Below are positions 59,330-64,000 of a stretch of DNA of 64,000 nt, one piece after another; position 1 is the first letter of the stretch, and the number at the start of each line of letters is the position of its first letter. A model generated the notes under the pieces. That model was not told where the DNA came from. It made no database searches and saw nothing but the letters and a program-made list of their open reading frames with translations. The stretch is from Myxococcales bacterium (GTDB lineage: Bacteria; Myxococcota; Myxococcia; Myxococcales; Myxococcaceae): positions 17,343-81,342 of the forward strand of contig JAUXRI010000266.1 of assembly GCA_030681895.1 (NCBI GenBank), in the 5' to 3' direction. Made by a program: the position numbers and the translations under genes.

Positions 59330-60409
59330 ATGTTTCGCGCGTTGAAGCTGGCCCCGCTCTCCATCACGCCACTCGGGCAGCTCCACGCGCGCGACCTTCG
59401 AGTCCTTCGTGCCGAGCATGGCTGGCTGCTCGAGACGACCGGCGCGACCGTGAGCGTTCGACGTCGACTCATCCAGGAAGTCATGGTGCCCGCACAGACG
59501 CGCTACCTGCTCGAAGACGGCGACGTCTTGTGGGTCGGGCACGAAGGCTTCGCGCTCCTGCCCGAGCCCGAGCATCGTGAACCCGACCTGGAGCGCCGCG
59601 CGGTCGACGACTGGAGCGACACGGCGCACTGGGGCGTGCTCGCCGATCGTCTGCTCGACCAGGGCGATCCACTCGGTGAGCGCATCTCGGCCTCGCTGGG
59701 CCAGCGCTCGAACAGAGCGATCTCTCCGCACACGTGGCTCGGCACGAGCTGGCAACACGGGCTGCTCCGGCGCGTCGCCATCACGCGGCCGGAGTGGGCG
59801 ACCGGCGTTCCATGGCGTGAGGCGCTGCTCGAGGTGCTCGTCTCGCGCGACGCCCGGTTCCTCGAAGAGCTGGCGATCGATCTGCCCCGCCTGGAGCCCA
59901 CCGCGTCGATCGAGGAACTGACGCGGATTGCCCGCCAGGTGTTGACTCTTCCCTTCCCGCGCTGGCTCACGCGCCTCCACTTCGGCGTCCTCCCTGGAGC
60001 ACCCGCGCTCGTCACACCTCAGGACCTCCACGAGGTCACGCCGCGGCTCGTCCGCGGGCCCCTGTTTCAGAGCACGGAGCACGCGCAGCTGGTCCTCGAG
60101 TCCACCAATGACGCCTTCGCGATCGAGGGCCTCGACGCCGGGACGATCGAGCTCACCGAAGGCCTGCGGGTTCGCGTGTTCCCGCGCAAGGTGCTCTTCG
60201 AGCGGCCCATCTGGCCGCGCTACGACTCCTGGCCGTCGTGGGACTTCGCCTTTCACGAGGGCCGCTGGTTTCTGACGTGGCGGCACGGCGCCCCGCGCAG
60301 CGATGACGTGCGCATCAACGGCATGGAGTTCTTCAACGCCGCGCTGGTGCCAGGCGATCGCATCACGGTGATGGTGAACCTGGTGCTGCGCTTCGAGCCG
60401 CGCCCCTGA
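59330..60409 (+). CDS. TIGR02996-type protein with FHA-like ends
   Basis: The 359-residue protein has the TIGR02996 signature, W-x-LADRLLDQGDPLGERI (about 100-115), known from a domain expanded in myxobacterial and related genomes. Both ends look FHA-like: the N-terminus holds LLEDGDVLWVGHEGFALL and the C-terminus DDVRINGMEFFNAALVPGDRITV. No signal peptide is present. FHA domains bind phosphothreonine, so a role in Ser/Thr kinase signalling is possible. Neither FHA match keeps all usual residues, so it may be degenerate. Confidence 0.6.
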   Translation: MFRALKLAPLSITPLGQLHARDLRVLRAEHGWLLETTGATVSVRRRLIQEVMVPAQTRYLLEDGDVLWVGHEGFALLPEPEHREPDLERRAVDDWSDTAHWGVLADRLLDQGDPLGERISASLGQRSNRAISPHTWLGTSWQHGLLRRVAITRPEWATGVPWREALLEVLVSRDARFLEELAIDLPRLEPTASIEELTRIARQVLTLPFPRWLTRLHFGVLPGAPALVTPQDLHEVTPRLVRGPLFQSTEHAQLVLESTNDAFAIEGLDAGTIELTEGLRVRVFPRKVLFERPIWPRYDSWPSWDFAFHEGRWFLTWRHGAPRSDDVRINGMEFFNAALVPGDRITVMVNLVLRFEPRP

Positions 60410-60494
60410 GCAATTGCCGGACGGCGGCATTTCCCGGCGTGTTGCGTGCCCGGCCCCTGTTGCACGGACCTCGGGGGTTGCTACACGACCCGCC

Positions 60495-63400
60495 ATGCGT
60501 CTCCGCCTCGCCGTCCTCGGACTGCTGCCCTTCGCCTTCGCGTGTCCTCCCTCGACGAACAGGCCTGACTCGGGCGCACCGATTCCGCCGACCGTGACGT
60601 CGGTCTCGCCGACCACGGGGCCAATCGCTGGCGGCACGACCGTCACCATCAACGGCTCGCGGTTCCTCGACGGCGCGACGGTGCGCTTCGGCGACGCTCC
60701 CGGCGTACAGGTCGTCGTGCAGAACGCGCTGCGCCTCACGGTGCGAACGCCGGCCGTCACCAACGCAGGCCGCGTCGCCGTCGTCGTCACCAACCCTGAT
60801 GGCGCCTCGGGCACGCTCCCCGACGCGTTCACCTTCGAAGCCGTCGCCGGGCGGACCATCACCGAGGCCATCGTCACCCTGCCTGCCGACACGACGGACC
60901 GCAGCGGCGCCGCGATGGTCTCGGTCGGAGTCAGCGCGCAGGTCGAGGTTCCGATGGTGACGCGTGGCACCGGCCAGGGCACGGGCGTGCGCGGACAGGT
61001 CGGCTTCGCGCGGACGTTGTCGAGCCCGCCCACCGACGCGGACTTCACGTGGGTCGACGCGGCGTACAGCGCTGACGCCGATGGCGCGATGGCTGGAGAC
61101 GCGGCGCGCGACGTCTACGGCGCGATGGTGACGGTGCCGGGCGCGATGATGAACGGCGTGACGTACCGGCTGGCGGCGCGCTTCTCGACCGACAACGGCA
61201 TGACGTGGCGGCTCGCCGATCGTGACGGCCTCGCCAACGGCCTTCAGGAGCCGCAGATCGCGCGCCTCACCGTCGAGCCCAAAGGAATCGACTGGTGCCG
61301 CATGGGAGGCCGGACCGCCGCCATGGCGCCTCCCAACATCGCGCTGCGCGGAACGCAGACGGGGCCGGCGATCTTCGCGCAGGTCTTCTCGATGGGCCGC
61401 ACCGAGCCGATGGGCAGCGGCGCAGGCGTGAAGGGCCAGCTCGGCTACGGCACGATGGGCACCAACCCCTCGACGTGGACGTGGGTCGACGGCACGTACA
61501 ACGTCGACGTCGGCAACAACGACGAGTGGCAGGCGACCTTGCCCAACCCCGGCGAAGGCACCTACCGCTTCGCGTGGCGCTTCAACCTCGACGACGGCAG
61601 CTACACGTACTGCGTGAACGACGGTCCTTCGCCCACGCCGTTCAACGAGCCCCAGTCCGGCACGTTGACGGTCTCGGCGCCCGGCGTCGACAGCTGCATC
61701 CTCCAGTTCCCGAACAGCGCGCAGGCGCTCGTCGGCGCGGCGGGTCCGCTCGTGTACGGGCGCGTCTTCGCTGGCGGCATCACCGATCGTCCCGACGCTG
61801 GCGCTCCGTCGATGATCACCATGGAGCTCGGCCTCGGGCCCGGTGGCGTGCAACCCGATCAAGCCTCGTGGTCCTGGAGCGCAGGCACCTTCAACGTCAG
61901 CGTGATGGGCGGAGGCGCAGAGTTCCAATCGCGACTCCCGGCCGCGCCGCAAGGCACGTACGCCTACGCGTTCCGCACCCGCCTCGGCACTGGCGCGTAC
62001 ACGTACTGCGATCTCGACGGCAGCCAGAACGGGTTCCAGACCAACCAGACCGGCGTCTTCAGCGTGGCGCCCTTCAGCTTCGCGGAGTGCCGCCTGCAGT
62101 TCCCCGCGTCGATGACGACGTACGAGGGACGGCCGGGCGAGCTTGTCTACGCGCAGGTGTTCGCGCCGGGCGTGACGTCGGTCGCGGCTGACGCGGGCGC
62201 GCCGGTGGGCATCGACGTGGAGCTGGGCCTCGGCCCCGATGGTGGCGATCCAGAGGCCGCCGACGCCGGCTGGTCGTGGACGCCTGCGACGTTCAACGTG
62301 CCCGTGATGGGCGGCGGCGCTGAGTACCAGAGCCGCTTCTCGGGCCCGGCGCCTGGCGCGTGGAACTACGCGTACCGGGTTCGCTACCAGAACAGCGCGT
62401 GGACGTACTGCGATCGTGATGGCTCGGCGAACACGTACCAGCTCGCGCAGGCCGGCTTCGTCGCGGCGCGGCCGTTCGACGTCGATGAGTGCTTCATCGA
62501 CACGACGGCGCAGACGGCGGCTCCGGCGATGTCACTCCCGGCGCCGTACCTCGCGCGCGTTCGGGTGCCGTCGCTGACCGAAGCGGTGGGTCAGGGCATG
62601 GGCGTCACCGCAGAGGTCGGCTACGGCCCCATCGGCTCCAACCCGTCGACGTGGAGCTCGTGGACGGCCGCGGCCTTCGACGCCGATTCGATGGCGTTCG
62701 ATCGCTACGCGGGCACCTTCACCGCTCCGAACTCGCTGGTGACGTACGACGTCGCCTTCCGCTTCCGCGTCGGGGCGAAGCCGTACGTGTACTGCGATCG
62801 TGATGGGCAGACGAACGGGTACTCCAGTGCGATGGCCTCGCAGTTGACCGTGACGAGCGGCGTGATCGTGTCGGCGTGTCAGCTGCTCACCCCGAGCGCG
62901 TTCAGCCTCGAGAGCGGCAGCCCGTTGAGCGCGAGCGTGAACATCGCCGCCACCGGCACCGGCGCTGCTGGCCAGCTGTCAGGCCTTCGCGCGCAGATCG
63001 GCATGGGCGCGCAGGACGACGCGTCGATGAGCCCGCTGTGGGGCTGGGCTGACGCGACCTACGTGAACGACGTCAGCGGCCGCGACGTGTACGGGCTCAC
63101 CTTTCAGCCCTCGTACACGGGCCTTCGTGCGGTCTCGGCGCGCGTCTCGGCAAACAACGGCGCGTCGTGGACGTACTGCGATCTCAACGGCTCGGATCAG
63201 AACGGCTACGAGGTGTCGCAGCAGTACAACGTGACGGTGACGCGCCACACGCCGATCCAGTTCTGCAAGCTGCAGTTCCCGCAGACGATCGCGCTCGATG
63301 CCGGCACCTCGCGCATCTACGGCCAGGTCTTCCAGAGCGGCGTCACGCCCGACGCTGGCGCTCCGATTCGTGCGCAGTTCGGCATCGGCGCCCGAGACAA

Positions 63401-63665
63401 CGAGCCCGCGCTCGCCTGGCAGTGGAGCACCGCGCCTTTCCTCGGCTTCGGCTTGAACCCGAACCAGAACAACAACGAGTACGCGGTCGACTACCGGCCT
63501 GATGGCGGCAGCCCGAACTACGCGTTCCGGTTCAGCATCGATGACGGTGGAACGTGGTGTTACGCCGACAACGACGGCAACGGCGCCAACGGGAATGGCA
63601 ACGCGTGGGACGGCTTCCGCGGCGACATCGCCGGCACCGTCAACCTCGGAGCCGTGACCCCCTGA
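60495..63665 (+). CDS. Large lipoprotein: TIG domain plus seven ~131-residue repeats
   Basis: From ATG 60495 the product is 1056 residues. It has a lipoprotein-like leader ending PFAFAC, a TIG/IPT immunoglobulin-like domain (about 35-128; SVSPTTGPIAGGTTVTINGSRF), and seven tandem beta-rich units. Units 2-7 begin with a Cys at about residues 267, 400, 531, 665, 794 and 923. Each has another near its end in YTYCD-DG-NG-type motifs; unit 1 (about 130-266) lacks both. A disulfide per unit is inferred. The protein is probably a surface or outer-membrane adhesin or binding rod. No enzyme motif is seen. The repeats are diverged at DNA level, so they are old. Confidence 0.8.
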   Translation: MRLRLAVLGLLPFAFACPPSTNRPDSGAPIPPTVTSVSPTTGPIAGGTTVTINGSRFLDGATVRFGDAPGVQVVVQNALRLTVRTPAVTNAGRVAVVVTNPDGASGTLPDAFTFEAVAGRTITEAIVTLPADTTDRSGAAMVSVGVSAQVEVPMVTRGTGQGTGVRGQVGFARTLSSPPTDADFTWVDAAYSADADGAMAGDAARDVYGAMVTVPGAMMNGVTYRLAARFSTDNGMTWRLADRDGLANGLQEPQIARLTVEPKGIDWCRMGGRTAAMAPPNIALRGTQTGPAIFAQVFSMGRTEPMGSGAGVKGQLGYGTMGTNPSTWTWVDGTYNVDVGNNDEWQATLPNPGEGTYRFAWRFNLDDGSYTYCVNDGPSPTPFNEPQSGTLTVSAPGVDSCILQFPNSAQALVGAAGPLVYGRVFAGGITDRPDAGAPSMITMELGLGPGGVQPDQASWSWSAGTFNVSVMGGGAEFQSRLPAAPQGTYAYAFRTRLGTGAYTYCDLDGSQNGFQTNQTGVFSVAPFSFAECRLQFPASMTTYEGRPGELVYAQVFAPGVTSVAADAGAPVGIDVELGLGPDGGDPEAADAGWSWTPATFNVPVMGGGAEYQSRFSGPAPGAWNYAYRVRYQNSAWTYCDRDGSANTYQLAQAGFVAARPFDVDECFIDTTAQTAAPAMSLPAPYLARVRVPSLTEAVGQGMGVTAEVGYGPIGSNPSTWSSWTAAAFDADSMAFDRYAGTFTAPNSLVTYDVAFRFRVGAKPYVYCDRDGQTNGYSSAMASQLTVTSGVIVSACQLLTPSAFSLESGSPLSASVNIAATGTGAAGQLSGLRAQIGMGAQDDASMSPLWGWADATYVNDVSGRDVYGLTFQPSYTGLRAVSARVSANNGASWTYCDLNGSDQNGYEVSQQYNVTVTRHTPIQFCKLQFPQTIALDAGTSRIYGQVFQSGVTPDAGAPIRAQFGIGARDNEPALAWQWSTAPFLGFGLNPNQNNNEYAVDYRPDGGSPNYAFRFSIDDGGTWCYADNDGNGANGNGNAWDGFRGDIAGTVNLGAVTP

Positions 63666-63687
63666 GGCCCCGGAATGATTCGTCAGA

Positions 63688-63710
63688 CACCGACTGCGCG
63701 AGAGTCGGTG
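63688..63710 (+). terminator. Stem-loop after the repeat lipoprotein gene
   Basis: A perfect 8-bp stem, CACCGACT / AGTCGGTG, closes a 7-base loop 23 bases after the stop. There is no T-run, so it may act with Rho, block 3' decay, or only shield the tRNA promoter that follows. Confidence 0.5.
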
Positions 63711-63718
63711 GAAGGCGG

Positions 63719-63747
63719 TTGACACACGGGGCCTCGAAACGTAGAAA
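63719..63747 (+). promoter_or_regulatory. Sigma-70-type promoter of the tRNA operon
   Basis: The -35 box TTGACA (63719-63724) is perfect. A 17-base spacer leads to a -10 box TAGAAA (63742-63747; four of six consensus positions). A GC-rich discriminator follows, as in stringently controlled stable-RNA promoters. The start should be near 63754, about 20 bases before tRNA-Val. Confidence 0.7.
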
Positions 63748-63774
63748 CCGCGCGGTCGAAAGCAGGGCTGAGCA

Positions 63775-63846
63775 GGGCGGATAGCTCAGCGGTAGAGCGT
63801 CGCCCTTACACGGCGAGGGTCGCAGGTTCGAAACCTGCTCCGCCTA
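63775..63846 (+). tRNA. tRNA-Val (anticodon TAC)
   Basis: A 72-base cloverleaf with D stem GCTC/GAGC, anticodon stem TCGCC/GGCGA and loop CTTACAC (anticodon TAC, positions 63807-63809), T stem GCAGG/CCTGC and acceptor GGGCGGA/TCCGCCT. The first pair is G-U. CCA is not encoded. Confidence 0.93.
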
Positions 63847-63882
63847 AGCTGAGGTAGGACAAGTGAATAAGCAGCTCCATTT

Positions 63883-63956
63883 GGGGAGTTAGTTCAGCTG
63901 GTTAGAACGTCGGCCTGTCACGCCGAAGGTCAGGGGTTCAAGTCCCCTACTCCTCG
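63883..63956 (+). tRNA. tRNA-Asp (anticodon GTC)
   Basis: A 74-base cloverleaf: acceptor GGGGAGT/ACTCCTC (one G-U at pair 2), D stem GTTC/GAAC, anticodon stem TCGGC/GCCGA with loop CTGTCAC (anticodon GTC), T stem AGGGG/CCCCT and discriminator G. CCA is not fully encoded (CA follows). It lies 36 bases after tRNA-Val on the same transcript. Confidence 0.93.
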
Positions 63957-63967
63957 CAGAGAACGAG

Positions 63968-64000
63968 CCCCGGAAGCCGAAAGGTTTCCGGGGTTTGTCT
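63968..64000 (+). terminator. Rho-independent terminator of the tRNA operon
   Basis: An 11-bp stem, CCCCGGAAGCC / GGTTTCCGGGG (one G-U pair), closes the tetraloop GAAA and is followed by TTTGTCT. It begins 12 bases after tRNA-Asp and reaches the right edge of the window. Confidence 0.9.

Noticed and set aside
59240..61952. Two long minus-strand open frames opposite the TIGR02996 and repeat-protein genes
   Set aside because: Low-complexity Arg/Ala/Gly translations with no family pattern; the plus-strand genes have signal peptide and repeats.
63775..64000. tRNA 3' end as attachment site of an integrated element
   Set aside because: No integrase gene and no second copy of the tRNA end is visible in the window.
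1..64000. CRISPR arrays, insertion sequences, prophage
   Set aside because: No regularly spaced repeats with unique spacers, no transposase or phage structural genes were seen; the only short direct repeats are the 16-bp array and the coding repeat.

Overview
The window is GC-rich, gene-dense chromosomal DNA from what is most probably a myxobacterium or close relative (Myxococcota). The evidence is indirect. There is a high density of lipoproteins with Cys-rich, thrombospondin type 3, TIG or InlB-like repeat regions. There is also a TIGR02996-type protein, a separate histidine kinase and NtrC-type regulator pair, c-di-GMP components, a sphingosine-1-phosphate-lyase-like enzyme, and almost every reading frame carries G/C in third positions. 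I see no insertion sequence, prophage, CRISPR array or replication origin. The only RNA genes are two tRNAs (Val, Asp) at the right end.

Layout. 1-2.2 kb: the end of an ECF-like sigma factor gene, translationally coupled to a small membrane protein (probable anti-sigma) and an STN/bactofilin-like membrane protein. 2.3-4.7 kb: an NlpC/P60-like protein and a secreted trypsin-like protease. 4.7-6.9 kb (minus): a tight fur-dmeF-PAP2 operon. 6.9-9.9 kb (minus): pruA and thymidine phosphorylase. 10.0-11.6 kb: an AAA ATPase fused to a PD-(D/E)xK nuclease domain, preceded by three 16-bp direct repeats. 11.6-20.3 kb (minus): a YqiJ-like protein, a YqiK-type flotillin and a giant DUF3686 'DNA repair ATPase'. 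20.4-24 kb (minus): a BKACE enzyme coupled to a DUF309/zinc-ribbon fusion, a GuaB1-type GMP reductase/IMPDH and a V4R-like sensor. 24-29.3 kb (plus): rarA, an SDR, an FGGY kinase and an S1P-lyase homologue. 29.3-33.5 kb (minus): NtrC-type regulator, hybrid kinase and diguanylate cyclase. 33.6-35.2 kb: a GT2/HpnK pair. 35.2-42 kb (minus): a VWA/TSP3 lipoprotein, a methyltransferase and a fadI-fadJ beta-oxidation operon whose fadJ has an in-frame amber codon. 42-45.5 kb: three small-to-medium lipoproteins of somewhat different base composition. 45.5-57.6 kb: a maltodextrin locus. 57.6-63.7 kb: further lipoproteins, ending in a seven-unit repeat protein. 63.7-64 kb: tRNA-Val and tRNA-Asp with promoter and terminator.

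How the genes work together. The maltodextrin locus is the most coherent unit. It encodes two alpha-glucan hydrolases with lipoprotein signals (isoamylase-type, and alpha-amylase with a starch-binding-like end), a maltoporin-like outer-membrane porin, and a divergent ABC importer made of MalK, a MalE-MalF fusion and MalG. It would cut glycogen or starch outside the cell or in the periplasm, carry the products through the porin and import them. The alpha-amylase gene as given has a one-base frameshift exactly before its nucleophile motif. Together with the fadJ amber codon this means either two recent lesions or two assembly errors; reads must decide. The flotillin/YqiJ/DUF3686 operon, the AAA-nuclease gene behind its 16-bp repeats, and the S1P-lyase-like gene coupled to an FGGY kinase are the least understood assemblies.
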